Of a stretch of 50,243 nucleotides of DNA, positions 41,517 to 49,510 are shown one piece after another. The first letter of the stretch is position 1, and the number at the start of each line of letters is the position of its first letter. The stretch is from Sphingomonas yabuuchiae (GTDB lineage: Bacteria; Pseudomonadota; Alphaproteobacteria; Sphingomonadales; Sphingomonadaceae), in contig NZ_LDTF01000008.1 of NCBI RefSeq assembly GCF_001477495.1, positions 1-50,243 of the forward strand, given 5' to 3'. The translations under genes were made by a program, and so were the position numbers. The notes below the pieces were generated by a model that saw only the letters and a program-made list of their open reading frames with translations, was not told where the DNA came from and ran no database searches.

Positions 41517-42689
41517 TTATCGCTCAACACACATGGCGATGCCCATGCCGCCGCCGATGCACAAAGTCGCCAGGCCCTTCTTGGCGTCGCGCTTCTGCAT
41601 TTCATAGATCAGGGTGGTGAGAACGCGCGCGCCGCTGGCCCCGATCGGGTGACCCAGCGCGATCGCGCCGCCATTGACGTTAACCTTCTCCGGATCGAGG
41701 CCCAGTTCCTTGCCGACCGACAGGGCCTGGGCGGCGAAGGCTTCGTTGGCTTCGATCAGGTCGAGGTCGCCGATGGTCCAGCCCGCCTTTTCCAGCGCGC
41801 GCTTGGTGGCGGGGACGGGGCCGATGCCCATGACCGACGGATCGACACCCGCCGAGGCCCAGCTCTTGATCGTGGCGAGGATCGGCGTGCCCCGCTTTTC
41901 CGCTTCCTCGCGGCTCATCAGGACGATGGCGGCGGCGCCATCGTTCAGGCCCGAGGCGTTGGCGGCCGTGACCGTGCCGTCCTTCTTGAAGGCGGGGCGG
42001 ACGCCCGACACGCTCTCGATGGTCGCACCGGCGCGGATATATTCGTCGTCGGCGATGACCGTATCGCCCTTGCGGCCCTTGATGGTGACGGGCGCGATCT
42101 CATCCTTGAAGCGCCCCTCGCCACGCGCCTTTTCGGCCAGATTCTGCGAGCGGACCGCGAACTGGTCCTGCTGGTCGCGGGTGACCTGATACTGCTCGGC
42201 AAGGTTCTCGGCCGTGATGCCCATGTGATAGCCCGCAAAGGCGTCGGTCAGGCCGTCATGCACCATGGTGTCGACCATGGTCAGCGGGCCCATCTTGGTG
42301 CCGCCGCGCATCGTCTGGGCGTGCGGCGACAGCGACATCGACTCCTGGCCACCAGCCACCACGATGGTCGCATCGCCATTGGCGATCGCCTGAAGCCCCA
42401 GCGCCACGGCGCGCAGGCCCGAGCCGCAGACCTGGTTGACGCCGTAGGCGGGGACTTCCTTGGGGATGCCCGCCGCCATCGACGCCTGGCGGGCCGGGTT
42501 CTGGCCTTGCGCGGCGGTCAGCACCTGGCCGAGAATGACCTCGGACACGTCCTCGCCCTTGATGCCCGCCTGTTCCAGCGCGGCGGTGATCGCCACCCGG
42601 CCGAGTTCGTGCGCGGGCGTGGTGGCAAAGGCGCCCAGGAAGCTGCCCACGGGGGTACGCTTGGCGGCGGTAATGACGATCTCGGTCAT
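41517..42689 (-). CDS. phaA: Acetyl-CoA C-acetyltransferase (beta-ketothiolase)
   Basis: Thiolase, 390 residues, condensing two acetyl-CoA to acetoacetyl-CoA for polyhydroxyalkanoate synthesis or the reverse in degradation. The nucleophile is C88 in [14 protein letters not shown]. The histidine motif is [20 protein letters not shown] and the second cysteine is in [14 protein letters not shown] 42689 is set by AAAGGAG 6 nt upstream; the open frame continues upstream but overlaps the neighbour. It starts 22 bp after the phaC-like gene stop on the same strand, so the two form an operon. Biosynthetic use is inferred from phaC/phaR next to it. Confidence 0.95.
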   Translation of the reverse strand: MTEIVITAAKRTPVGSFLGAFATTPAHELGRVAITAALEQAGIKGEDVSEVILGQVLTAAQGQNPARQASMAAGIPKEVPAYGVNQVCGSGLRAVALGLQAIANGDATIVVAGGQESMSLSPHAQTMRGGTKMGPLTMVDTMVHDGLTDAFAGYHMGITAENLAEQYQVTRDQQDQFAVRSQNLAEKARGEGRFKDEIAPVTIKGRKGDTVIADDEYIRAGATIESVSGVRPAFKKDGTVTAANASGLNDGAAAIVLMSREEAEKRGTPILATIKSWASAGVDPSVMGIGPVPATKRALEKAGWTIGDLDLIEANEAFAAQALSVGKELGLDPEKVNVNGGAIALGHPIGASGARVLTTLIYEMQKRDAKKGLATLCIGGGMGIAMCVER

Positions 42690-42711
42690 GAAGGCTCCTT
42701 TAGGTTCGGAT

Positions 42712-43782
42712 CTATCTAGGTGTTGGGAGGGCGGTGATCCAGTCGGCGAGCGGCTGCCAGAGCTGTCGCTCCGCACGGCCGCCGACGACCATGCCGACAT
42801 GGCCCGTGCCCCCCGCTCGCCGGTCGGACAGGCCGATGGCGGTGGCGGCGGGGACGATCCGGTCGGCGGTGGCGATGAATTCCACGCTAGGGGCGTCGCA
42901 TTGCGCGGGTGTGACGGTCGCCCCGGCGACGCGCCATTGTCCCCGGCCGGGACGATCCTGGGCGATGAGTTCCTCGAACAATTCGCGGCCAAAGGCGTGG
43001 GGCAGGGGCGCGCCCTGATTGGCCCAGTCCTCCAACCGGACGAAGCGGCGGGCGGCATCGCTGCGTGGATCGAGTTCGGCGAAGGCGGCATATTTGGCGA
43101 TGGTGCGTGCCGGATCGAGCCGCCAGAAACCCGCCTGCAACGCCTCCATCGGGACGAGGCCCAGCGCTTCGGAGGTCGGCTTGATCGCGGCCCATTGCGC
43201 GGCCATCGCGGCTCGGGCTTCGTCGCCATAGCCGGTGAAATGCCATGGTGCGGCGATCGCGGCCAGCCCGGCGACCCTGCTGCGCGCCGCCGCCGCCATG
43301 GCGAGCGTTCCGCCCAGGCAATAGCCGACCAGCACCGGCGGCTGTGGGAAGGTGGCAATCAGGGGCAGCAGGAAGCGTTCGACATGGCGCGCAACGTCGA
43401 TGTCGCGGTCCTTCGCGCCGGGTATCCCCCAGTCGACCAGCCAGGGATGGAAACCTCGCCCGCGCAGCCAGCGGATCAGCGAGCGGTCGCGCGCCATGTC
43501 GAGGATCGAGGGCGGGTTGATCAGCGAAGGGATGAACAGCACCGGCCGCCCTTCGCCGCCGGCATCGCGCAATCTCACCCGGCCGCGCCGACGCCGGACG
43601 GGCAGGGCGCGCATCGGCCGCTCGCGCTTCGCCTCCTGAAACCGGCGAAGGCCCGCCAGTGCGGCCTGCGCCAGTTCAGGGTTTTCCGCAGCCTCGCTGC
43701 GCAACATCGCCAGGAACAGCGGCAATGGTCGCGGACCATGTTGCGATGCGAAATCCAAGGCGTTAGGCTGCGGCAAAACCAT
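42712..43782 (-). CDS. PHA synthase-like (class III PhaC type) alpha/beta hydrolase
   Basis: 356 residues. The nucleophile motif is [16 protein letters not shown] with cysteine C155, not serine; cysteine in G-x-C-x-G-G is the hallmark of polyhydroxyalkanoate synthases. Other matches are [25 protein letters not shown], the acid in ATADRIVPA and histidine in [11 protein letters not shown]. The length fits class III PhaC, which normally needs a PhaE partner not seen here. ATG 43782 has no good ribosome site and lies only 15 bp from the divergent phaR start, so the true start may be further in. Together with phaA and phaR it gives a PHA module; the reductase PhaB is absent from the window. Confidence 0.85.
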   Translation of the reverse strand: MVLPQPNALDFASQHGPRPLPLFLAMLRSEAAENPELAQAALAGLRRFQEAKRERPMRALPVRRRRGRVRLRDAGGEGRPVLFIPSLINPPSILDMARDRSLIRWLRGRGFHPWLVDWGIPGAKDRDIDVARHVERFLLPLIATFPQPPVLVGYCLGGTLAMAAAARSRVAGLAAIAAPWHFTGYGDEARAAMAAQWAAIKPTSEALGLVPMEALQAGFWRLDPARTIAKYAAFAELDPRSDAARRFVRLEDWANQGAPLPHAFGRELFEELIAQDRPGRGQWRVAGATVTPAQCDAPSVEFIATADRIVPAATAIGLSDRRAGGTGHVGMVVGGRAERQLWQPLADWITALPTPR

Positions 43783-43797
43783 GAAAGGCGGGGGTCC

Positions 43798-44361
43798 ATG
43801 AAGAAGCAGGCATCGGACGGCGTCGTGATCGTCAAGAAATACGCGAACCGGCGGCTCTACAACACCGAAACCTCCTCCTACATCACGCTCGATCATCTGG
43901 CGGGCATGATCCGCGCGGGTCGTGATTTTAAGGTCGTCGACGCCAAGACCGACGAGGACATCACCCATAATGTCCTGACCCAGATCATCATGGAAGAGGA
44001 AAGCCGGGGCGAAACCATGCTGCCGGTGAATTTCCTGCGCCAGCTCATCTCGATGTACGGCGATTCGATGCAGGCGATGGTGCCCGGTTATCTGGAAGCG
44101 TCGATGGACAGCTTCCGCCGCAACCAGGAACAGTTCAAGTCGGCGGTCGAGGGCGCGTTCGCGAACACGCCCTTCGCTGACATGGCCAAGCGGAATCTGG
44201 CGATGTTCGAGGCTGCGACGCAAGGGTTCAAGGCCGCCACGCCTGAGACGGCTCCCACCTCGACGCCAGCGGCCCCGTCCGCCAGCAAGGATGCCGAGAT
44301 GGCCGCGCTAAAGGCCGAACTAGCGGCGTTGAAGGACAAGATCGAGAAGCTGAGGGAATAG
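43798..44361 (+). CDS. phaR: Polyhydroxyalkanoate synthesis repressor PhaR
   Basis: 187 residues. The N-terminal DNA/PHB-binding domain reads VIVKKYANRRLYNTETSSYI then TLDHLAGMIRAGRDFKVVDA, the signature of PhaR. It is followed by the second accumulation-regulatory domain (QIIMEEESRGETMLPVNFLR, RQLISMYGDSMQAMVPGYLE) and a charged coiled-coil end (AEMAALKAELAALKDKIEKL). PhaR represses phasin and PHA genes until polymer is present to titrate it. ATG 43798 has GGCGGGGG about 4 nt upstream. It is divergent from the phaC-like gene with only 15 bp between start codons, so promoters must overlap coding sequence. Confidence 0.95.
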   Translation: MKKQASDGVVIVKKYANRRLYNTETSSYITLDHLAGMIRAGRDFKVVDAKTDEDITHNVLTQIIMEEESRGETMLPVNFLRQLISMYGDSMQAMVPGYLEASMDSFRRNQEQFKSAVEGAFANTPFADMAKRNLAMFEAATQGFKAATPETAPTSTPAAPSASKDAEMAALKAELAALKDKIEKLRE

Positions 44362-44366
44362 GTCCA

Positions 44367-44496
44367 ATCCTCCCCGGCAAGGGGAGGGGGACCGCCGCGA
44401 AGCGGTGGTGGAGGGGGCGTGCCGCTAACGGCGACCTGTGAGGAAGTCCCCCTCCGTCAGCGCTACGCGCTGCCACCTCCCCGTACCGGGGAGGAT
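44367..44496. repeat. 130-bp palindromic repeat, CCTCCCC-GGGGAGG ends
   Basis: Both ends are hairpins (CCTCCCC, short loop, GGGGAGG) and are inverted relative to each other. The centre holds further palindromes (ACCGCCGCGAAGCGGTGGTG near 44391-44410, CAGCGCTACGCGCTG near 44458-44472). It lies between phaR and hslV and contains no gene. This is a different family from the CCCCTCCCG repeats. Confidence 0.65.
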
Positions 44497-44545
44497 ATGC
44501 ATCGCCTTTCACTTCGCTCGGGAAAAACACACCACCATCCCCTCC

Positions 44546-44574
44546 ATTGAACCCACGCATCCTCGACTCCATAT
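44546..44574 (+). promoter_or_regulatory. Sigma-32 (heat-shock) type promoter of hslVU
   Basis: ATTGAA (44546-44551), 15-bp spacer, CTCCATAT (44567-44574), against the RpoH consensus CTTGAA-N13-17-CCCCATNT. The predicted start at about 44581 is very close to ATG 44583, which would favour translation from ATG 44604. Confidence 0.55.
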
Positions 44575-44582
44575 CGCCGCGC

Positions 44583-45146
44583 ATGAGCGGGAATGAACAC
44601 GCCATGCCCACCTGGCATGGCACGACGATTTGCTCGGTGCGCCGTGGCGGCCGGGTGGTGGTGGCCGGAGACGGTCAGGTTTCGATGGGCCAGACGGTCA
44701 TGAAGCCCAATGCGCGCAAGGTCCGGCGGCTGGGCGATGGCTCGGTCATCGGCGGCTTTGCGGGCGCGACGGCGGATGCCTTCACCCTGTTCGAGCGGCT
44801 GGAGGCCAAGCTGGAGCGCCACAACGGTCAGTTGCTGCGCGCGGCGGTCGAGCTGGCCAAGGACTGGCGCACCGACAAGTTCCTGCGCAACCTGGAAGCG
44901 ATGATGATCGTCGCCGACAAGGACGTGACGCTGATCCTGACCGGCAACGGCGACGTGCTGGAGCCGGAGAACGGCATCTGCGCGATCGGCTCAGGCGGCA
45001 ATTACGCCCTCGCGGCTGCGCGAGCGCTTGTCGACTATGAACAGGATGCCGAGACGATCGCGCGCAAGGCGATGGCGATCGCCGCCGATGTCTGCGTCTA
45101 TACCAATGACCGCGTCACGCTCGAAGCCATCGACGGCGCGCAGTAA
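44583..45146 (+). CDS. hslV: ATP-dependent protease HslUV, peptidase subunit
   Basis: Proteasome-like threonine peptidase forming double hexamer rings. The motif [20 protein letters not shown] shows the propeptide cleavage before TTICSV, whose first threonine is the nucleophile, and [20 protein letters not shown] is the family core, with [14 protein letters not shown] later. From ATG 44583 the protein is 187 residues; from ATG 44604 (MPTWHGTT) 180. Neither has a strong Shine-Dalgarno. The promoter position favours 44604, while a propeptide of about 10 residues is common in alphaproteobacteria. HslU follows after 12 bp in the same operon. Confidence 0.96.
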   Translation: MSGNEHAMPTWHGTTICSVRRGGRVVVAGDGQVSMGQTVMKPNARKVRRLGDGSVIGGFAGATADAFTLFERLEAKLERHNGQLLRAAVELAKDWRTDKFLRNLEAMMIVADKDVTLILTGNGDVLEPENGICAIGSGGNYALAAARALVDYEQDAETIARKAMAIAADVCVYTNDRVTLEAIDGAQ

Positions 45147-45158
45147 GTCAGGGCTCTC

Positions 45159-46454
45159 ATGAACGACCAGTTGACCCCCAAGGCGATCGTCGCCGCGCTC
45201 GACGCGCACATCATCGGCCAGGCCGACGCCAAGCGCGCCGTCGCCGTCGCCATGCGCAACCGCTGGCGTCGTCAGCGCCTGGGCGCGGATCTGCGCGACG
45301 AGGTGACGCCCAAGAACATCCTGATGATCGGCCCCACGGGGTGCGGCAAGACCGAGATCAGCCGCCGTCTGGCCAAGCTGGCCGATGCGCCGTTCGTGAA
45401 GGTCGAGGCGACCAAGTTCACCGAGGTCGGCTATGTCGGTCGCGACGTCGAACAGATCGCGCGTGACCTGGTCGAGGAAGCGATCCGCCTGGAAAAGGAA
45501 CGCCGTCGCGTCGCGGTGAAGGACAAGGCCGAAGAGGCGGCGATGAACCGCCTGCTCGACGCGCTGGTCGGCAAGGATTCGAGCCAGGCGACGCGCGAGG
45601 CGTTCCGCCAGCGTTTCCGCGACGGCCATCTCGACCAGACCGAGATCGAGATCGAACTGGAGCAGGCGCAGGCCACGCCGTTCGAAATCCCCGGTGCCGC
45701 GCCGCAGATGATCAACCTGTCCGAGATGATGGGCAAGGCGTTCGGCAGTCAGCCGCTCAAGCGCCGCAAGCTGACCGTGTCGGCCGCCTGGACCAAGCTG
45801 GTCGAGGAAGAGGCCGACAAGCGCCTCGATCAGGACGAGGTCAGTCGCGCCGCGCTGGCCGATGCCGAGGCGAACGGAATCGTCTTCCTCGACGAGATCG
45901 ACAAGATCGCGGTCAGCGACGTGCGCGGCGGTTCGGTCAGCCGTGAGGGCGTGCAGCGCGACCTGCTGCCGCTGATCGAGGGGACGACGGTCGCAACCAA
46001 ATATGGCCCGATGAAGACGGACCATATCCTGTTCATCGCGTCCGGCGCCTTCCATGTCGCCAAGCCGTCTGATCTGCTGCCCGAGCTTCAGGGGCGTCTG
46101 CCGATTCGGGTCGAACTGAAGGCGCTGACCGAGAGCGATTTCGTCGCGATCCTGTCGGACACCAAGGCGTCGCTGCCCGCGCAATACAAGGCGCTGATCG
46201 GCACCGAGGGGGTGGAGATTTCCTTCACCGAGGACGGCATCGCCGCCATCGCGCGTATCGCGGCGGAAGTGAACGGCCAGGTCGAGAATATCGGCGCACG
46301 GCGGCTCCAGACGGTGATGGAGAAGCTGTTGGAGGAGATCAGCTTCGAGGCGGAGGATCGCCAGGGTTCGACGCTGACCGTGGACGGCGCCTATGTCGAC
46401 CAGCAGCTGTCGGCGGTGGCGCGGAATACGGATCTGAGCCGGTTCGTCTTGTGA
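45159..46454 (+). CDS. hslU: ATP-dependent protease HslUV, ATPase subunit
   Basis: AAA+ unfoldase that feeds substrates to HslV, 431 residues (E. coli 443). Walker A is GPTGCGKT at residues 58-65 and Walker B is [11 protein letters not shown] at about 240-250, with the variable I domain between. Sensor-2 is [17 protein letters not shown] near the end, and the C-terminal LSRFVL is the tail that docks into HslV. Heat-shock control is expected from the promoter upstream of hslV. The gap after the stop is filled by palindromic repeats, one of which (46495-46516) may end the transcript. Confidence 0.98.
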   Translation: MNDQLTPKAIVAALDAHIIGQADAKRAVAVAMRNRWRRQRLGADLRDEVTPKNILMIGPTGCGKTEISRRLAKLADAPFVKVEATKFTEVGYVGRDVEQIARDLVEEAIRLEKERRRVAVKDKAEEAAMNRLLDALVGKDSSQATREAFRQRFRDGHLDQTEIEIELEQAQATPFEIPGAAPQMINLSEMMGKAFGSQPLKRRKLTVSAAWTKLVEEEADKRLDQDEVSRAALADAEANGIVFLDEIDKIAVSDVRGGSVSREGVQRDLLPLIEGTTVATKYGPMKTDHILFIASGAFHVAKPSDLLPELQGRLPIRVELKALTESDFVAILSDTKASLPAQYKALIGTEGVEISFTEDGIAAIARIAAEVNGQVENIGARRLQTVMEKLLEEISFEAEDRQGSTLTVDGAYVDQQLSAVARNTDLSRFVL

Positions 46455-46466
46455 TCGGGGTGGGGG

Positions 46467-46516
46467 CTCGGTGAGACACCGGGCCCTCCCCCATCCCCTC
46501 CCGTAAACGGGAGGGG
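46467..46516. repeat. GC-rich palindromic repeat, partial copy after hslU
   Basis: Right half of the 35988-36089 type: CTCGGTGAGAC, a CCCTCCCC stretch, then hairpin CCCCTCCCG-TAAA-CGGGAGGGG (46495-46516). No T run. Confidence 0.65.
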
Positions 46517-46564
46517 AGCGGCAAGACCAGATGTTATGCCTCTATTCCGACGTGTCTTGGCACG

Positions 46565-46657
46565 CCCCTCCCGCAGGCGAGTTTCAGGTCGGTCATGCCC
46601 CCGGCATGACCTAAACGATGCGGGGCATCGTTTACCTGAAACTGGGATGGGGGAGGG
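46565..46657. repeat. GC-rich palindromic repeat carrying the 64-bp element, second site
   Basis: CCCCTCCCGCAGGCG, then the 64-bp element, then GGGATGGGGGAGGG. As at 32691, the right arm of the left hairpin is missing and the element is in its place. Confidence 0.75.
46580..46643. repeat. 64-bp three-way-junction palindromic element, copy 2
   Basis: Identical over 64 bp to 32706-32769: terminal inverted repeat 46580-46589 / 46634-46643, hairpin with CCC loop 46591-46611, hairpin with GGG loop 46613-46633. Confidence 0.85.
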
Positions 46658-46679
46658 CGGGAGCCCCAATCACTCCGCC

Positions 46680-47048
46680 CTATTTCTTCACCCGATCATA
46701 CGGCACGAACCCATCGAAGAAACACCATGCGCCGGGGATCGACATCCCTTGTTGCAACACCCGGAACCGGTCGTTCCGACAGACCTGCGATCCCCAGCGG
46801 TCGATCAGCAGCGTGTTGAACGGCTGAATGCCTGCGCACTGGCCGCGCACCTGGGCACGCCAGATGCGGCGTCCCGCATTGATGACGATCACGTCCTTGT
46901 CGGCGATCACCGGTCCCGACATGGTCGTGCTGGTGTCGACGCATTGCACCGGTGGACCCGCGACACGTCCCGCAAAGGGGTCGGACTTGGCCGCTGACAG
47001 AGTCAGGGTCAGGCCCAGGGCGGCGGCGATGGTGGCCTTGCTGCGCAT
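46680..47048 (-). CDS. Small secreted hypothetical protein A (DUF6491-like)
   Basis: 122 residues with signal peptide MRSKATIAAALGLTLTLSAA. The mature part has QCVDTSTTMSGPVIADKDVI, then RIWRAQVRGQCAGIQPFNTL and SQVCRNDRFRVLQQG. The end is AWCFFDGFVPYDRVKK. Four cysteines suggest two periplasmic disulfides. The spacing C...V.D..I...CAG......VC.ND resembles DUF6491 proteins, a link made from memory only. Its ATG overlaps the stop codon of the upstream gene by 1 bp, so the pair is translationally coupled. Function unknown. Confidence 0.75.
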   Translation of the reverse strand: MRSKATIAAALGLTLTLSAAKSDPFAGRVAGPPVQCVDTSTTMSGPVIADKDVIVINAGRRIWRAQVRGQCAGIQPFNTLLIDRWGSQVCRNDRFRVLQQGMSIPGAWCFFDGFVPYDRVKK

Positions 47049-47476
47049 CAGCCCTGCTTCCGATAGGGGATGAACTCGTCGAAGCTGCAACTGCCGGTGA
47101 AGAAGCCGGAGGTGCGGTCGACCGTCTGCGCGATGTCGCCCGAACAGAGCTGGCCCGTGGTGGTGCGGGTCACGAAGATGTTGTTGCCCGACCCGCCGAC
47201 ATCGCTGCATCCGCCCGCGGTTCGGCTGACATATTTCAGGCGCGGGGACACGGTGTAGACTAGGGTCGGGCCGTAGGACCGCACCTGTTGAGTCCGATAC
47301 TGGCTGATGCACTGGGTCGGAGCGCCCGGCGTCAGGCCGCGCAGCGCCTTGTCGAGATCCGCGCGCTCGGTCTGGGCGCGCTGTTCGACCTGCGCCTTTT
47401 GCGCCGGGGTCAGCGTACAGGCGCTCAAGCCCGCCATGGGGATCAGAACAGATAACAACGTCACGATACGCATCAT
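47048..47476 (-). CDS. Small lipoprotein B, hypothetical, coupled to A
   Basis: 142 residues. The signal peptide MMRIVTLLSVLIPMAGLSAC ends in a lipobox (Cys20), so the protein is probably a lipoprotein. A coiled-coil-like stretch follows (TPAQKAQVEQRAQTERADLD), then CISQYRTQQVRSYGPTLVYT and a cysteine-containing C-terminal half ending GSCSFDEFIPYRKQG. That ending resembles the C-terminus of the downstream protein A (CFFDGFVPYD), so the two may be distant relatives. GGAG lies about 5 nt before ATG 47476; ATG 47473 is equally possible. Function unknown. Confidence 0.75.
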   Translation of the reverse strand: MMRIVTLLSVLIPMAGLSACTLTPAQKAQVEQRAQTERADLDKALRGLTPGAPTQCISQYRTQQVRSYGPTLVYTVSPRLKYVSRTAGGCSDVGGSGNNIFVTRTTTGQLCSGDIAQTVDRTSGFFTGSCSFDEFIPYRKQG

Positions 47477-47511
47477 TCCGTCTCCGTCTAAACGCCCCTG
47501 TAGCACTTGGC

Positions 47512-48228
47512 TTAACCCTTGAACGCGTCCTTGGCTGCACGACGCTGCGCCAGTTCGTCCGCATCGACCGAGCGGAGGAAGGGGTTGGTGGCCCGCTCCA
47601 GCGCGATGGTCGTCGGAATGGTCGGCTCGCCCTGTTCGCGCATCGCGACGACATCGGCCAGCCGCTCGGCGATGGCGTCATTGTCGGGCTCGGCGGCGGC
47701 GGCGAAGCGGGCGTTGGACAGGGTGTATTCATGGCCGCAATAGACGCGCGTGTCGCCCGGCAGTCCCGCGAACCGACGCATATTGGCGTGCATCTGCGCC
47801 GCCGTCCCCTCGAACAGCCGCCCGCATCCCATGGCGAACAGGGTGTCGCCGGTGAAGATCGTCGCCCGGTCGGCAAGGTGAAACGCGATATGGCCCGCCG
47901 TATGGCCCGGCACCGACCAGATGGTCGCGACGGCATCGCCGACCGTGATGGTGTCGCCCTCGTCCAGCAGCGTGTCGAGCCCGTCGATCTTCGCCGCCTC
48001 CGCCGCCGGACCCGCGACGCTGGCCCCTTGCGCCTTCAGCGCGGCGCCGCCGCCGACATGATCGGGATGCCAATGGGTCAGCCAGACCTGATCGATCGTC
48101 CAGCCACGCGCCGCCGCCGCCGCTGCGACGGGCGAAGCCTCGCCGGGGTCGAGCGCGACGGTCTGCCCGGCGTCATGGATCAGCCAGGCATAATTGTCGG
48201 AGAGGACGGGGACTCGAACGATTTCCAT
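47512..48228 (-). CDS. gloB: Hydroxyacylglutathione hydrolase (glyoxalase II)
   Basis: Di-metal beta-lactamase-fold hydrolase splitting S-D-lactoylglutathione into D-lactate and glutathione, 238 residues. The metal motif is THWHPDHVGG with H52, H54, D56 and H57. Further ligands are in VPGHTAGHIAFHL and FTGDTLFAMGCGRLFEGT, and the C-terminal glutathione-binding part is YCGHEYTLSNARFA with ATNPFLRS. ATG 48228 is set by AGAGG upstream and by the conserved N-terminus. It follows gloA by 10 bp, giving a complete methylglyoxal detoxification pair. Confidence 0.95.
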   Translation of the reverse strand: MEIVRVPVLSDNYAWLIHDAGQTVALDPGEASPVAAAAAARGWTIDQVWLTHWHPDHVGGGAALKAQGASVAGPAAEAAKIDGLDTLLDEGDTITVGDAVATIWSVPGHTAGHIAFHLADRATIFTGDTLFAMGCGRLFEGTAAQMHANMRRFAGLPGDTRVYCGHEYTLSNARFAAAAEPDNDAIAERLADVVAMREQGEPTIPTTIALERATNPFLRSVDADELAQRRAAKDAFKG

Positions 48229-48238
48229 GGAGAGCCTC

Positions 48239-48655
48239 TTACCAGCTTCCGACATTGGGCATCGAGAGCCAAGGTTCGGCGGGAGGCAGCGCACCGTCCT
48301 GCAACAGTTCGATCGAGATGCCGTCGGGCGTCTTGACGAAGGCCATATGTCCGTCGCGTGGGGGACGATTGATGATGACCCCGGCCTCCATCAGCCGCTG
48401 GCATGTCTGGTAGATATCGTCGACGCGGTAGGCGAGATGCCCGAAATTGCGACCGCCGGTATAGATTTCGGGGTCCCAATTATGGGTCAGCTCGACCTCG
48501 GCGCGGCCTTCGTCACCGGGGGCGGCGAGGAAGATCAGCGAGAAGCGGCCGCGTTCATTGTCCACACGGCGCACTTCCTTCAGGCCCAGCAACTCGAAGA
48601 AGCGGATGCTGGCGTCCAGGTCGCTGACGCGGATCATGGTGTGGAGATAGCGCAT
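48239..48655 (-). CDS. gloA: Lactoylglutathione lyase (glyoxalase I)
   Basis: Metalloenzyme isomerising the methylglyoxal-glutathione hemithioacetal to S-D-lactoylglutathione, 138 residues. The start MRYLHTMIRVSDLDASIRFF is typical. The four metal ligands are H5, E55 (VELTHNW), H73 (FGHLAYRV) and E116 (DGISIELLQ). First gene of the gloA-gloB pair. The short length and the ligand set fit the nickel-type bacterial enzyme. Confidence 0.95.
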   Translation of the reverse strand: MRYLHTMIRVSDLDASIRFFELLGLKEVRRVDNERGRFSLIFLAAPGDEGRAEVELTHNWDPEIYTGGRNFGHLAYRVDDIYQTCQRLMEAGVIINRPPRDGHMAFVKTPDGISIELLQDGALPPAEPWLSMPNVGSW

Positions 48656-48699
48656 CGGTGATTCTGCCTGTTCAACGGAGCCGCTCGGGCGGGGCGGCC

Positions 48700-48723
48700 A
48701 TGCTACCCCTATCGGGGAAGCAT
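48700..48723. repeat. Small hairpin upstream of gloA
   Basis: ATGCTACCCC/GGGGAAGCAT around TATC, 10-bp stem with one mismatch, no T run. It lies between the TPR gene end and gloA start, so it could be a weak terminator of the former or part of the gloA promoter region. Confidence 0.35.
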
Positions 48724-48745
48724 GACCTTTACGTGCGATAAGGGA

Positions 48746-49510
48746 TTAGCGGGACGGGAATTGCGAGAGCGCCTTGGCCGTCTCGGCGCGGATCGGGCTG
48801 TCCGGCGGGGCGAGACGGGCGGCCTCGCTCCACGCCTTGCGCGCGCCCGTTTCGTCGCCCGCGACGGCGGCGATGTTGCCCGCCTCCAGCTGGACGCTGG
48901 CATCGTCGGCGGAGCGGGCCAGCGCCTGGCCGATGTCCTTCTGCGCGCGCGGCAGGTCGTTCATCCGCCGCGCCAGCGTCGCCGACAGCAGCCAGGCGAG
49001 CGGATCGGAAGGTGCGTTGGTCAGCGCGGCATCCAGGTCGACGCGCGCGGCGGCCATCTGTCCGCCCGCGACCGAAGCGCGCGCGCGGTCGAGCTGCGCC
49101 TCACCCAGCGCGAAGCCGCTCAGCTCGCCCGCCGCCAGCGCGGCATCCAGCGCGGCGCGGGCATGGGTGGCGTCCCCGGCGGCGAGAAAGGCATTGCCCG
49201 CCTGCGCCCAGTAATTGGCGGCGCGCACGTCATGTGCGGTCTCGGCGGCGCGGGCGGCCTGTTCGAAGGCGCTGGCCGCCGCGCTCCAGCTGCGCTCGGT
49301 GGCAAAGGCCAGCCCCAGGCATTGCTGCGCGAAATAGTCTCCGCCCGCCAGCCGCCATTTGCCCGCCTCGACCTTCGCGGCGGCGGGATTGGTGTCGGCG
49401 AGCGATACGCAGCGCTGATAGCGCGCCTCGCGCGGGTCGGTGGGCAGGGGCGGCGTCTTGGCGGGGGCCGACTGGACGGCGGCGGCGAGCGCCAGGGGGA
49501 GCAGGATCAT
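48746..49510 (-). CDS. Exported TPR-repeat protein
   Basis: 254 residues with a short signal-like start MILLPLALAAAVQSA. The rest is alanine-rich helical pairs of tetratricopeptide type, for example RSWSAAASAFEQAARAAETA, NYWAQAGNAFLAAGDATHAR, LAWLLSATLARRMNDLPRAQ and GNIAAVAGDETGARKAWSEA. TPR proteins mediate protein contacts; no enzyme motif is visible. Its ATG overlaps the stop of the hydrolase gene by 4 bp (49507-49510), so the two are translationally coupled. Two cysteines near the N-terminus (YQRCVSLAD, AQQCLGLA) could form a disulfide. Role not known. Confidence 0.85.
   Translation of the reverse strand: MILLPLALAAAVQSAPAKTPPLPTDPREARYQRCVSLADTNPAAAKVEAGKWRLAGGDYFAQQCLGLAFATERSWSAAASAFEQAARAAETAHDVRAANYWAQAGNAFLAAGDATHARAALDAALAAGELSGFALGEAQLDRARASVAGGQMAAARVDLDAALTNAPSDPLAWLLSATLARRMNDLPRAQKDIGQALARSADDASVQLEAGNIAAVAGDETGARKAWSEAARLAPPDSPIRAETAKALSQFPSR

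Noticed and set aside
41517..43358. 613-codon frame joining phaA to sequence upstream
   Set aside because: The upstream part overlaps the phaC-like gene in another frame; phaA has a perfect Shine-Dalgarno and conserved start at 42689, so this is not a fusion.
42460..44361. 633-codon frame extending phaR upstream
   Set aside because: PhaR starts at 43798 by homology; the upstream part is antisense to the phaC-like gene and has no domain.
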